Notes under the pieces: generated by a model
Databases searched by the model: none
The model's input: the letters and a program-made list of their open reading frames with translations, nothing else
Told to the model about the DNA's origin: nothing
Part shown: one piece after another, positions 20,999 to 32,526 of the stretch
Layout: each line of letters starts with the position of its first letter
Numbering within the stretch: the stretch's first letter is position 1
Position numbers and translations under genes: made by a program
DNA from: Pseudopyrenochaeta lycopersici
Taxonomy: Eukaryota; Ascomycota; Dothideomycetes; Pleosporales; Pseudopyrenochaetaceae
Assembly (NCBI GenBank): GCA_003313425.1
Contig: NHZP01000011.1
Location: forward strand, 434,001-498,000
DNA length: 64,000 bases
Direction: 5' to 3'

Positions 20999-22619
20999 CT
21001 ACAGCTCGATTGTCTCCTGCTTGCCAGAACCCAACGCGCTTAGAGGTCCCTTCTTGACCATCAATGTCATGACCTCAAACAGGACGTCCTGCAGCTTGTC
21101 AGCATTAATCGAGCAGTGTTCTTGGGCTACTCACAGCAGCAGCCATGGTGGTCAGCTCGGCATTCGTATCATAAGCGGGAGCAACCTCAACGATATCTGT
21201 AGCGATGAGGTTGATACCCTCAAGACCGCGAATGATGGTGCGGAGCTCGCGTGTGGTCCAACCTCCAGTCTCTGGGGTACCAGTAGCGGGTGCAACTAAT
21301 CACTTGTGTCAGTCAAACTCATTTCCGATTTCCGATCATCGCAACTTACAAGCCGGGTCAAGAGTATCAATATCAATACTCAGATACACAGGCTTCGTGG
21401 TACCAACCCTGTCCTTGATCTTCTTGATGATACCATCGGTACCAATCTTATCAATCTCTCGAGCTTCGACAATCTCAAAGCCACAATAGCCATCATTCTC
21501 GTAATCCGAGGGTCCAGACAGCGTCGTGCGGATGCCAGCGTGGATGTTGGAGTCATTGGCGAGGAGCCCTTCTTGGGACGCATGGAAAAAGTAGGTACCG
21601 TGGTTGACGCTGGCTTGCTCGCTGGGGGCGCCGCCAAAGACCTTGGGCTTCCATGTGTCTCTGATTGTACTGTTAGTTCTGGCTAGCTACTCAAGCGGAT
21701 TAAACTTACAGATGGCTGTCGAAATGGATGACGCTGACCGGGCCATATTCACTATATTCAAAATGAGTCGTACTATTCATGCGCCTGTGGCTGGAATGCT
21801 CACCGGTTGATCGAACGCAGGAGAGGAAGTGTGATAGTGTGATCACCTCCGAGAGTAATGAGGCGCGGAAGAGTCCTGCCTTTTTTCGAAGGACCCGGCT
21901 TATCAGCATGCGTGAATGGAGCGCGGCTCAAGAGGAGGTTGTGTCCCTCTTCGATCTGCTGGAGCGCGTAGGCATTGTCGTAGCTACAAAAAAGTTTCAG
22001 CACCTTCAATATCCTGTGGAAGATTAAATGTCTTACGAAGTAACGGGAATGTCTCCACAATCGATGACCTTTGCCCAAGAGTTGAAAGGGTTTGCCTGGA
22101 GTGGCACATTGTAGCCGCCACTAAATCCGATTTTGCGTGAGCCTTTGAAAGCCAAAAGTAAGCATGCGACTGCTTGAAGGAAACATACTAAAGATTGAGC
22201 CGGCGAGAACCTTGTCTAATGCCACTAGGCCCAAAGCGAGCACCAGGGCGGTATGAAGTGCCAGTGTCGAATGGGGCACCTAAAGATGTGTCAAAAATGG
22301 ATGGCCCTGTATGTTACAGGGCTCGTACCAATAAATGCAATGTCGTACTTCACGTCATGGCTAGAGAGACACGGGTGGTACTTTAGGCGACCAAATGTGG
22401 AGATGCCCGAGAAAATGGAATCTGCCTGTTTCGAGATCAATTGCTTTTCCAGAGCTATCACTTGGAAAGTAAAAGTCTGACCTGAGTTCCTCCATCGCCT
22501 GGAAGTGTGTTGTACCACAGGCCTTCGTGTGGACCCTCCAATGGCTCCTGGTCGTGGTCATGGTTGCCATGAGCCGCTACAGCGGCTGCAAAGCTCAGAA
22601 GTGCAGAAGAAAGCTTCAT
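20999..22619 (-). CDS. Secreted agmatinase-like ureohydrolase
   Basis: Nine exons encode 397 residues: 22619-22482, 22425-22329, 22279-22189, 22120-22037, 21983-21804, 21751-21710, 21660-21350, 21295-21135 and 21088-20999. All eight introns are 46-68 nt and phase-consistent. The ureohydrolase fold binds two Mn ions through GGDH ([11 protein letters not shown]), a D-x-H-x-D motif (here FDSHLD, Ser replacing the usual Ala) and DIDTLDP; all metal ligands are present. The family removes urea from agmatine, arginine or guanidino acids. The protein begins with a signal peptide ([18 protein letters not shown]) and a His/Asp-rich segment, so it should enter the secretory path, unlike arginase. The substrate is not fixed by sequence; guanidinobutyrate or agmatine are possible. 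The complete set of motifs makes pseudogene status unlikely. Confidence 0.92.
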
Positions 22620-23746
22620 TGTAGCAAATCTTGAAGCTGAGATAAAAGCGACAAGAAACAATGCTGGACACGAGAAAAACAGGAACGCGGGAAGTTGCGG
22701 TTTATAGCTGTGGAAGCTCAAATCCCTCTGTATCAGCCTGCCTCTTGACCAGCTGCTGTTAGGTAAACAGCTTGGAGCTACCCTTGTCCGTCATGTCATA
22801 TGCAGGTGTAGCTCTACACTGCCTCAAATCGGTTAGAGGCCCTCCGTGAGCTCTCGAATTCGGTATCAGTTGGCATGGTTAGTCAAGTCCCGGTATTCCC
22901 AGATTGCAAAGGTTTACGGTTCTCCGTTGAAGTCAAAGAGCAGGTGGTCTTCAATGGCTTTAAGGCTCTACACCTGCCCATTTGGAACACCTTGATGGCT
23001 TCTCCAACCCAACTAATCCTGTCTTATGGTCCCCTCAAAGCGAACAGAGCATTCAACGGGCGTCACTGGCGGATGTGGAGCCAACCCCGCCATGTGTTAT
23101 GACGGCGCCACGGCCGAGAAAAGACGGAGACTGACCAATGATAACAGGCATAGACGATGCCGTAACTGCGAAATTCAGCATCTTGGATCTCTTGGTATCG
23201 GCCTTATCTGAAGCGGGACAAGATCCATAGAAGCTGCAGACTTATGCAGGCAGTGAGCTTCCGATGCAGCTCTTACGTATAGCCAATGATGATTGCACTA
23301 CGTAAGGCTGTTTCAAGCAGTAGAGAACTGATGTGAACTGGTTAAAGAGCTGGGTTCGGAGTTTGCCCTTGTACATTGGTTCGACAAGACATGATCTTGC
23401 GCAATAAGCGGTCAGGAAGTGATGCTTGGTCGATGCGTGCCCAAGATAAGGCAGACAGTTGGCTACTCTAAGATGCGTCTGTATTACATGTGGTCGACGA
23501 GCCATTTGGACCGAAGCGTGGGGTAAGAACACGGAACCGTACTTGTGGGTAGGGGAAGTGAGGTTCAGATACACAACCAGGGTCTGGATAATGCTGGCAC
23601 TAGTGGCGAGCCTTAAACCGTTTTGGGTAATTCTTAACACGCCGTGCATGAGTGCACCGGGATGCTATCTATCTCTATTTACTTATATTTCTAAGACCCT
23701 TTGCTAATGCGCTAAAAGATGCCCATCGCAACGCAATTGGCACGTC
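22620..23746. other. Intergenic region, nothing recognised
   Basis: This 1.13-kb gap holds the promoter of the agmatinase-like gene at its left and the 3' flank of the MATE gene at its right. I found no coding sequence, repeat or RNA gene. Confidence 0.5.
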
Positions 23747-25369
23747 TTAGTTGTACACAGCATTTGGTGCAACTTCCTCTGATACGCCCAGCTCTGCTCG
23801 ATCATCGGAATCCATCCGCTCAAAAGCCTTCTTGACTTGAAAGTCCCAGTTACTCCACGCAACAATGGCCCACTCTGCGAAGCCCACAATGTACAGCGCT
23901 ATGCATTGGCCAACCCAGAGGCCTCCCAGACCCCAGCCATGGAAGGCAAGCCAGACTCCGAGAGGTAGCGCTCCACAGTAGTAGCTAACGATGTTCACGG
24001 TTGCACCAATGTGCTGTCTGCCCATTCCCCTCAGAGCACCACCGCAACTGCCGTTGAGTCCATCCGCAATCTGAAACAATGCGACGTACGGCATCACCTG
24101 CGCAGTTAGCTTGATGACCTCAATATCGTCATTGAAAATTTTCGCATAGAAGTCCTTGACCCCCATAAGAACCGCCAAGACAAGCACACCCAGAACCATA
24201 CTCAAGACGGCTGCCGTGTTCGCAGCTCTTGCGGCACCTTTCGCATTGCGTGCTCCTAGGAGGTTGCCGACGCGTGAGGAAGTAGCAACTCCAACACCGA
24301 ACGGTATAGTGTTCATGACTTGGTCTGTGGTCATAATCACACTCTGCGCGGCTAATGGGATGGTTCCGAGCTTTCCAGCTACCAGTGCGACAATTTCAAA
24401 TGCCCACCATTCTGTCCCAACATGTATTACTCCGAGGAAAGCTAGGCGTGCAAATACTCCCATATTCTGCAGGCATTTGCGGTTCCACCCTCCCCAGCAC
24501 TCCCACCCGTCTACAAAGCGGGCGTAGGCCAGGAGGAGCAGGAATGATGCCCAGTATGCAATACCGGTAGCGAGAGGTGCACCCAGAAGCCCCATGTTCA
24601 AAGTATATACGAAGAGGTAGTTCAGACCGGCGCTCAAGGGAGAGGTGATCAGAAGGACGTAAGTTCCAGGCCGCATAATTTCTATTAGTGTAAGTAAATG
24701 GAAATTTACCGTTAGGCGATTCAACGTACCTTGAGCTTGTAAATATTTCTTGAGAGCCTCGAAATAAACGTAGCCAATGCCACCGGGGGCAAGAACAGAC
24801 AAAAATTTGGCCGAGTCGCGCGCAATGTAATCTTCCTGCCCAAGTGCTTTAAACAGTGGCTCGGAGCAGAACCACATGATGGCAACTGGAATATAGAACA
24901 GCATGAGAACAACGAAAGACCGCTGCAGAATGACACCAAGGTCATGGCGATTTTTGCTGCCAGTGAAGCTCGCAGATGCGAGTGTGTCAATGGCTGTTGT
25001 GCCTCCAAGAGCAATAAGCCAACCAGTGGCCATTGCGAACATGTAGGAGAAGGCAGCCGTTGCTAGAGCCTCTGGAGATAAGCGTCCTACGATAAGGACA
25101 GAGACTGTCTGCAAGGAGTTCTGAAGCGCATAGGCTAGAACAACTGGCAATGACCCCTTAAAAAGAATCCAGAATTCTTGCAAGACCAGTTTGTATTGAG
25201 ATGCAGATCCATCTTCAAGTTCGTACGTCTCGCCAGTGGACCATTCTTCATGTACGGAGGGTGGTAGGAGTGATGTCCGCTCGTGAGGAGTTGTGTCTGC
25301 TTCATCTGCCTTCGACATCCTGAGGAACTTAGGTAACCAAGACCGTGATTTGACCGTGTCGTTATCCAT
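23747..25369 (-). CDS. MATE-family multidrug/toxin efflux transporter
   Basis: Two exons (25369-24730, 24681-23747) encode 524 residues. The 48-nt intron (24682-24729) contains no stop and is a multiple of three, so the frame reads straight through it; splicing is supported by GTACGT, a CTAAT branch/acceptor context and by restoring the conserved QAQ-EIMRPG junction. Twelve hydrophobic segments follow a charged N-terminal tail with an ERTSLLPP motif typical of fungal vacuolar or plasma membrane MATE proteins. MATE hallmarks include LQNSLQTVSVLIVGRLSP, GGTTAIDTLASASFTGS, and GVGVATSSRVGNLLGARN. Yeast Erc1 is the best-known relative and confers ethionine resistance. Transport is driven by proton or sodium gradients; the substrate here is unknown. 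Confidence 0.93.
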   Translation of the reverse strand: MDNDTVKSRSWLPKFLRMSKADEADTTPHERTSLLPPSVHEEWSTGETYELEDGSASQYKLVLQEFWILFKGSLPVVLAYALQNSLQTVSVLIVGRLSPEALATAAFSYMFAMATGWLIALGGTTAIDTLASASFTGSKNRHDLGVILQRSFVVLMLFYIPVAIMWFCSEPLFKALGQEDYIARDSAKFLSVLAPGGIGYVYFEALKKYLQAQGTLNRLTVNFHLLTLIEIMRPGTYVLLITSPLSAGLNYLFVYTLNMGLLGAPLATGIAYWASFLLLLAYARFVDGWECWGGWNRKCLQNMGVFARLAFLGVIHVGTEWWAFEIVALVAGKLGTIPLAAQSVIMTTDQVMNTIPFGVGVATSSRVGNLLGARNAKGAARAANTAAVLSMVLGVLVLAVLMGVKDFYAKIFNDDIEVIKLTAQVMPYVALFQIADGLNGSCGGALRGMGRQHIGATVNIVSYYCGALPLGVWLAFHGWGLGGLWVGQCIALYIVGFAEWAIVAWSNWDFQVKKAFERMDSDDRAELGVSEEVAPNAVYN

Positions 25370-26526
25370 ATCTGCGCATTCGAGGAAAAGGATGAGAGAT
25401 AGTTGGAAATCGGCCTATTCCCGGACTTTAAAACCTCAGGGTGTATGTATGTATTTGAGGGCCATGAGATAAGAAAGGAAAGTAGGGAACATGCTGTGCG
25501 TGAGTAGTTCGACACGCAAGAGAGTGGACTGTCTGATAGAGAGGGATGACAGTACGAATAACGATACACCAAAAAAAAAAACGGCTTGTAGCCGGCGTAG
25601 TCCCGGAGCACGCAGCCTACCATGGACAGCGAATACATGCAACCAGCATGGATGGAGCAGCTTGCATGTAGCTGTAGACCTAATTGAGAACGGGACGTCA
25701 AGCGTATCGGTGACTGGATGCAGGCGCTGCTGTAGTCTTATCGACCTGCATTTATCTCTCTTGACTAAGGCCTTTCGGTAAGTTTTACGTGACATGACTT
25801 GTTCCGTAAGAGCGGATAAGTCCAATCAGCGGATCAGGAGCTTGCGTTAATGCCAGCGTTGTGGATCGACCGTCCGACATCCGTTCAGCCAATGCGAGTC
25901 CCACGCGTATGGATGGTAGAAGCAATGACTACGTATTCAATATAGGATTTTGAGCAGTATATGCAGGTGAGAGGCGTTGTGCAAAGATACGAATTGTTTG
26001 GGATTTTGCGAGTCAGTTTAGCGAGTGTGCCGTCTTGAAGATGCTAACGCTTTTCTCAGAATCGGCCGCCCAGATAACGAACTAACAGCAACGAAGATCT
26101 TATGTCTTTTCGATTATTGTGCTTAGTACAGCAGGATGCTGACCAACCACTTAGGACGAATTGGCGGAGGGCAAAGGCGGACGCAACGCAGAGTGCCTGA
26201 GCACGTAATGGCGCCGATTGGTGGAATACATAAGGAGAAGAACCAGCCAATTAGTATAGCAGATAAAGGAGCTCCTATGGTTATGGAAAAGCCCGACCTC
26301 GCAATGGTTGTGAGCACATGCGCTCGAGATGTGGGATCTGAAGGACGGAGTACGTCCATGCACGTGTTCACGTGTCAGGCTCGCACCCGCGTAATAAAAA
26401 CCGACCCACCCGGTTGCAGTAGTTTGAGAGCCTCATGATCCCCGCGTAGTCATAAAGACGCTTTCGCCGACTTCCTTCCTTCATTATTCTCCTTAAAAAT
26501 AAATCTTGGCGTGAGTTGCATCCAAG
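25370..26526. other. Divergent intergenic region, nothing recognised
   Basis: This 1.16-kb gap lies between divergent genes and must hold both promoters. It includes an 11-A run near 25571 but no recognisable gene or larger repeat. Confidence 0.5.
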
Positions 26527-27738
26527 ATGTGCCAGCTCGTCTTCGCAGACGATGGCCCTGGTCCCGTCCTTGGAGTCGCCGCGCCGCCGGCACGACTAGA
26601 ATGGGCTATGCCTGTAGATCTCGCTGAACTTGGGGCCGCTCTTGAAGCCTATGCAGACACGCAAGAGCAGATTCAGGCCCTGCGGCTGTGTCATAGGTTC
26701 GGGCTCCTCTCGAAGCTTTCACAAATCCCTCAGGAGCTCCTTGATCGTATAATCAGCTATATCCTGCAATGGCAAACAGACCAAAATCGCCTCAAATGGA
26801 CGCAGGCAGCTAAGTGTTTCCGAGGCAATTGTACTCTGGCGGAACATTTGAGACTGGCGAGTTTTGCAGATGATCCGGACTGGGGGTTTTTATGTCACGA
26901 ACACTACGCGAGTCCTGCCAATGTTGCCAAAACCCTCGCAACGCTTAATCATTACAGTGCAAACCGTGAGGAGCACGGCCGGACGACCTCAATTGAAGAT
27001 CGCAATGATTCCTCTGACTTCTTCCCATGGGAATTCCTAGAGACTTTGAATAGTCATCATGGCGATCTACAGGAAGCTATGATACTTCGTATCTGTCTCT
27101 GCAATGAATCCACGAGCTTTTCTCAACTAAATAAGGTTCGTCAAATTTGCCGTACCTTGCTCAAAGCTAATGCCACGAAAAGCTCCTTGAAAGTCTTTGT
27201 GGCCTCACTGCCATATTCACTACGGAAGTGTTTCAACCAGCTTTGACCCAAGCCTTATTTCGTCATACGTATGATATAGAAGATAGGTTTCGTGATTGCG
27301 ACATTCATTGCTACCTGGTCCCCAAGCACGCGCCTCGGTCCAGGCTTGATGCGAACAGATTTTCGTTGGCACAAGCAATAGATGCATCTTCGATCGCTTT
27401 TTCAGAGTCTTTACAACAAAGATTTGCCAGAGCGAGGACGATCCTCCAGCTCAGGCCTCATTACAACATATCAAACTTCCAGGCAGTCATTGATGCAACA
27501 CGGAAAGAGAGGGCTTATGAGCGAACCCTCCTTAAAGCGGTGATGAAGGCCAGAAGCGAAGGAAAAGCGAAGATGGAACTAGAGAGGGTTTTGAACACGT
27601 TGGATGAAAGTAAGTGATTGGCATGCTCGGTACATGGGATCTTGAAGACTAACTTCTGCGTCATTAGAGCTTGATCGTCAGCCCTGGCCTCAGCTTATGA
27701 TCATCCCTGCTTCCTCAGCAGCGACTCCCACGCATTAG
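26527..27738 (+). CDS. F-box-like hypothetical protein
   Basis: Three exons (26527-27135, 27183-27609, 27668-27738) encode about 368 residues. The two longest frames overlap in different phases; a 47-nt intron (GTTCGT, AGCTAATG branch, AAAAG) joins them without a frameshift, and a 58-nt intron with GTAAGT and GACTAAC leads to a short last exon. Residues about 62-77 (LSQIPQELLDRIISYI) fit the start of an F-box, the domain that links substrate receptors to Skp1 in SCF ubiquitin ligases. The rest has no known domain; the C-terminal third is helical and charged (RKERAYERTLLKAVMKARSEGKAK). Many fungi carry large families of such proteins. The first donor, GTTCGT, is weak, so that junction is the least certain. 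Confidence 0.65.
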
Positions 27739-28727
27739 GAGCTTCCTTGCAACTAAACAACGGTCATGCCAATTTATGGACGAAAGCCTAGGATATGTGA
27801 AAGCATACGTGAATGCCTTAGTCACATGCACATTTGTGAATATCTGCAGTCTACAACCCCACAAATGGCCCGCAATAAGCATTAAGCCACACCTTATTCG
27901 CACCTTCCCACTGTGCGTTGGCGGTACTGACGTCAAAAGGTCACGTACTACCAACGAGAGATATTGAATGACTAAGTGTGCGAAGCATGTGCTGTGTCGC
28001 ATCGGATCAGTTGCCCAGGATGGAATCGGGAGAGACATGTACTCGAGACTTGAGATAAATTTTGTATATTTAGTGGTTGATCGACGGCCGTGTGGACTGA
28101 GCTGGCGAAGCTAATGAGCGGGGTGTAATCCCTGACCCTGGAGTTTATGTGAGGCGGTCACCCGATCTCTAGCGAATGCTACATACTCTACTTTTTTTAG
28201 TATACCCTCCAGAATACCTCGAAGACCCTTGGTCCGATTTCGATACATGTAACACAAGATGGGCATACTAGGTGCTGGGCCAGTAGCAACACTTGGGCCT
28301 GGCTGGTTGTTATATACTTTTTTTTTTGACTATCATTATATATGCAAGGATCAAGAACACTGCAATGAGAAGCGACCATTCGCAGCAACTTCAAATGATG
28401 GCAGCAAGAAATGAATGAGGGGTATATTCTTGAAAGATATTAACGAAGGTAATAATTGAAATGCCATAAATACAGAGTGCGGCGTTCATAGTCATAAATT
28501 GTGAGGTTATTAAAGCCTCCAAATTTTTTCTGTCAAAGAGAAACCGTTAATGTTGAAGGCGGTATAAGTTATAGAGTGCGTAAATGAACACTCATCAAGC
28601 GAAGGTCGGGAAAGTCGTAAGCCCTTCGTAGGTTCTGTGAAGTCTGAAGTATCCGGGTTGACCCGATATATCGAGTTGGTGTTTGCGTGATCCACCTGGG
28701 TGGTCAGGATTCCGAGGTCAAGCGCTT
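27739..28727. other. Intergenic region between convergent genes
   Basis: The 1-kb gap contains A/T-rich stretches and short T runs near 28190 and 28318-28328. No gene, RNA or long repeat was recognised. Confidence 0.5.
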
Positions 28728-29827
28728 CTAAGCAGCCTGTGCAGCAGCGACTAGGACATCAATCCCCGCCATGTGACTCCCTGTGTTCGAATTGCTGCTC
28801 CCGCCCTGCCATCGATCTGTGATTACACCGTTGTTAACTTTCGGCTGCGACCAAGCCGACTGGGCGTTCCTGGTCAAGAAGTCCTTGAAGCTCTGCTGCG
28901 GCTCGTTTTCATGAAGAGATGATAATCCCCTCACGAAGCAACCTTTGAACATAGCGCCTTGCACGTCCAATGGGCCACTGACTGGCTCTGTCAAAATGCC
29001 GTTCTCGCTGAGCCGCGACATCGCCGCATTGGCGATGTTGTACGCATGGCCGATGGGTCCACCATCTGACTTTGCTTTTGCAAGTTCGGACAGACCAGCA
29101 AGTATAACACCTTGGTTGTATGTAAACGTGGTTTTGCCATCATTTTTACAGGTTGTCTTGTCGATGCCATCGTTGACGAGCCCGTTGGCATTAATGACGC
29201 CAGACCTCCAAAACCAATCCCACTCCATCTGCGCCCAGTTTACATAATTCTGCTTTTCTGCGCCTTGGACTCGATTCGCTAGACTGGCTGCGACCGCTAG
29301 AAACAGCTCGTTGGCTATAGCAGCAATGGATTGGTGCTGCTTGTTCCACCAAATCCCGCCATTGCAAGGCGTATTCCAGCCTCCGGTCATGTCTTCAAAC
29401 AAATCTTTCGCAGTGCTAAGATACTTTGTATCACGAGTCAAGTCATATGCGGCAATCCAGCCCATAGCCCACCAACCCATGTCGTCGTAGTAATCATTTT
29501 TCCAGGCTCTTGCGTTAAGTTGATTACCAGACTTTGCGTATGTGTTGGAAATGATGGCGACGGCTGTTGGCCTGAAGGAACTATCTTGAATGCCGAAGCG
29601 GGCAAGTGTTTCAATCATATTTCCCGACTCCCACCATAGATTGTTCCTAAGTATGGCTTAATGACGTAGTAGTGAAAGAAGTTCGCGATTACATACCATA
29701 GCCCAGTGTTGGTGTTGTACCATTTGTCCTGCAATGTTTTTATGGCTGTATTCGCGTCATCTGCAAATGCGGCATAGACGGGACTAAGAGAAAGGAGAGG
29801 AAGGAAGAGCGATGAGAGGTGCTTCAT
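28728..29827 (-). CDS. Secreted GH76 alpha-1,6-mannanase-like glycoside hydrolase
   Basis: Two exons (29827-29697, 29646-28728) encode 349 residues; the 50-nt intron has GTATGT and CTTAG ends. A signal peptide (MKHLSSLFLPLLSLSPVYA) is followed by a complete glycoside hydrolase family 76 domain. The adjacent catalytic aspartates are visible at about residues 98-99 in KNDYYDDMGWWAMGW. Other family marks are CNGGIWWNKQHQS, the WDWFWRSGVIN segment and TFTYNQGVILAGL. GH76 enzymes cleave alpha-1,6-mannan backbones, either to degrade yeast mannan or, in the Dfg5/Dcw1 group, to link GPI proteins to the wall. No GPI-addition tail is seen here (it ends VLVAAAQAA), which favours a soluble, secreted mannan-degrading enzyme. 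Confidence 0.93.
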
Positions 29828-31821
29828 TGTATGAAATTGTATGGGTATTATCGTTCAACTTTGTGAGGAATAGCTTTAAGAGCTGCTTGTACTACAACAA
29901 CAATAGAGGAGTGAAAACAACGGGTGCCCTCCGCTTTATGTTTCTACAGAGCGCTACGATCATGACAGAACGAAACACAGCCAGGGGTCTAAGGCAGCTC
30001 ATCCCAGAAAGTGATTCAGTCTCCAGTTATTGACATGTGTGAGATGGAGAGTAGCATTGACAGTGCTCACAACGCCCAGATTTTCGAGCAAGTACCATGT
30101 ACAAACACACCGGTAACAAGCAATCAACTTACCTATCGCGACCCTATCCTGCATAGACACGCCCCTGCTTACCTATCCCTGCTGGTAGTTTTAGGGCTCG
30201 TGGCACGGCCAGCAGGGCGGGCTCGCGGCTAGTGAGGCATGGGGGATCATGCGAGCGGTGATCTTTGGCGACTCGATTGTAGCGGTGGCGGCCTGTTCCG
30301 ACAGAAGATGATGCCTTTCGGTACTATGTAGCGGTAAACGAAATGAAGGTCGTTGGGGCCTGAAAAACGTGGACCCTATCGCATGCGACGACGCAGACGC
30401 TCTGGAGGAAGGGTTCCTTGGTGGAGTCTGTTCTGAAACACAGGGGACCGATGTCGAGGAAAGTCATTGGTACGGGAAATTCTGTTGACGATCTTTGATT
30501 GGCAGCAGTTTTTTGCGGGCCGGAAAATCAATTCGTCTCAGCACAAATTAGGCAGAGATTAGTATAGTTTAGGAACGTTTTTAACGTGGCTTGTGAAAGT
30601 TCCAACTGTTTCCAAAAGCTGAGTGAGGGTGCCTGAATGTCAAGTCGTCAGCGAGGGAAAGAAGAATATTGCCAAGATGCAATGAGACTGCGCATAGGGC
30701 GAATGGATGCAGTGAGAATGTAAAATCAGGAAGATCACCTGTGCAAACCTTCAACAGGGGCACTCTGGTCTACAGGCTAGGGCGTAGCAACTACAACCGC
30801 CTAGGTTGCTTTTGGAGGTTTTGAGAATGCGTCTCATCAACGGTTACCCAGATGCGTAACGGTAGTTCCATTATGCTTGCTGGAGTCAATATCGGCATAG
30901 CAACAGTGTCAGCTTTGTGGGCGTTGTTTAGTTGCTAACATAGGCGTATGACTGCGACTGGTCTGCTGAGTTGATAGCATGGGGAAGGTCAAAGATCCCA
31001 GTTGTCATACTAGGCCGGCTGCGCAGCCTAGAAATAGAAAGTAGTATGTTGCTGCGTATCGTCTTTCCGTGTATAGAGAGCGGTGCTTACCACTGTCGCA
31101 CTTGAGGTCTCCTCTACTTTTGAGCCAGGGTATGACAGTGGTTAGAAGGAGTCATTTGGCGAGGCTGATCGCAAGCTTGGAATACCCAAGGATGTGCCTC
31201 ATGATAACGTGACTTCTTACTGCGAAGCCGCGCTTATCTTGATGGCCGTATTGTAGGCTTGCCCCATCGTCGATGACATAAAGGTGGATTGGTTGCGACA
31301 ATTCTCAAACTTGCTTTTGTATGAGGAAGAATGATAGTCACGCCAAGCGCTGTGACGAAAGTTGATGTTATTGAGAAACATTCGGCATGCGATCTGAAGC
31401 TGTGGCGAGATTTGCGAAGAGCGAGCGGACAGCTGTTACGCAATACCTAATTCCTGTTCGTGTTAGCCTGTGTCCCCGTGCTCTCATGCCACGTTGAGCG
31501 TTGGAACGTGCCGCGGACAAGTCGCCATTGATACCGTTGGGGCAATGACGCGAGTCACGTGTTGCGTGACTTCTTCGCGCTCCTGGCTACGTCAGTGGGA
31601 TACTCCTCCTCCCCCACCTTCCTCGAATATCTTGAACAGCGGGGCGTTGTCCATTTGTGTGGGCGTCTAGAACAAGAATTACCATCCAGCCGTTGCGAGA
31701 TGACGCGATTGCCATGGCAAAGGCGCGAATCCCATCAATCATGCCCACAATTACCCATATTATGCAGTGATCTACCCAATCGTGGCGAAGTGTGGCTGCT
31801 ACGCCTGCGAGAAGCCGCTGT

Positions 31822-31857
31822 ACATCCTGGCAAGAAGGCTCTCACATCCTGGCAAGA
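31822..31857. repeat. 14-bp direct repeat, 22-bp period, in HSP12-type promoter
   Basis: The string acatcctggcaaga occurs at 31822-31835 and again at 31844-31857. The 22-bp offset is about two turns of DNA. It lies 250-290 bp upstream of the ATG at 32110 and may be a paired factor-binding site. Confidence 0.6.
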
Positions 31858-31990
31858 GCGCATGTGAAGGAGCTTACAATCTGCCATTACTGGCGTCCAT
31901 ACGCGAGTACACCATCGCAGCTGCTGCTTGTGAGACATGACGTACAAATTTCGTAGCACATCACGGAAGGTGGCTCTGGCCTGGCAGAGG

Positions 31991-31997
31991 TATATAA
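31991..31997 (+). promoter_or_regulatory. TATA box of the HSP12-like gene
   Basis: The string tatataa sits 119 bp upstream of the ATG at 32110, as expected for a strongly inducible stress gene with a short leader. Confidence 0.6.
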
Positions 31998-32109
31998 TTC
32001 AGCTCTGGTAGTCGCATCTTTTGTCCATCATCACAAACAAACTCCAGCACTCAGCCCAACTACAAAACACTTTCAAACTAAACTTTCAACCAACCTACCA
32101 ACAGTCAAC

Positions 32110-32526
32110 ATGTCTGATCTCGGCCGCAAGGGACTTGGTGAGCAGGCTCAGGAGAAGAGTAAGCACTCATAAACACAAACATCTTGAATGAGGTACTAAT
32201 TGTATACCAGTCACTCCTGACTCTCAGAAGTCTACCCTCGATAAGGCCGGCGAGTCTCTTTCCGGAGCTGGCGACCGTATTGCTGGAGCCGTTCAGCCTG
32301 GTACGTCTCCTTGCCTTATCCTGTACTATTTCTTTGACAATGAGCTAATTCTTTCACAGAGGGCCAGAAGTCCACCAGCCAGAAGCTTGGTGACGCGACC
32401 CGTTCCGGCGGTGACAATGCGTCTCAGCAAGGCCAGGGCATTATGGGCTCTGTCCAAGAGAGTCTCGGCAATGCTGGCCAGGCTGTCTCCGACACCTTCA
32501 ACCAGGCTACCGGCCAGAAGAAATAA
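32110..32526 (+). CDS. HSP12: HSP9/HSP12-type small stress protein
   Basis: Three exons (32110-32158, 32211-32300, 32360-32526) encode 101 residues; introns of 52 and 59 nt have GTAAGC/CCAG and GTACGT/ACAG ends. The start MSDLGRKGLGEQAQEKITPDSQKS is the signature of the Hsp9/Hsp12 (White colony protein WH11) family, followed by Gly/Gln/Ser-rich segments such as AGESLSGAGDRIAG and QQGQGIMGSVQ. Yeast Hsp12 is a small intrinsically disordered protein that folds into helices on membranes and protects them during heat, osmotic and stationary-phase stress. The TATA box 119 bp upstream fits stress induction. Length and repeats agree with filamentous fungal members. Confidence 0.94.

Larger units (their letters stand above)
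29828..32109. other. Long intergenic region with HSP12-type promoter at right
   Basis: At 2.28 kb this is the longest gap in the window. Only short frames without recognisable content are present. The right end holds the TATA box of the HSP12-like gene and a 14-bp direct repeat (31822-31857). Two AGGGG stress-element cores occur far upstream (30442-30446, 30756-30760), too distant to interpret. No transposon or RNA gene was recognised. Confidence 0.5.

Noticed and set aside
27136..27246. Apparent frameshift in the F-box-like gene
   Set aside because: A 47-nt intron with an acceptable branch joins the frames in phase, so no mutation is needed.
31600..31650. Heat-shock element upstream of the HSP12-like gene
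   Set aside because: TTC and GAA triplets are present but not in the alternating 5-bp spacing required.
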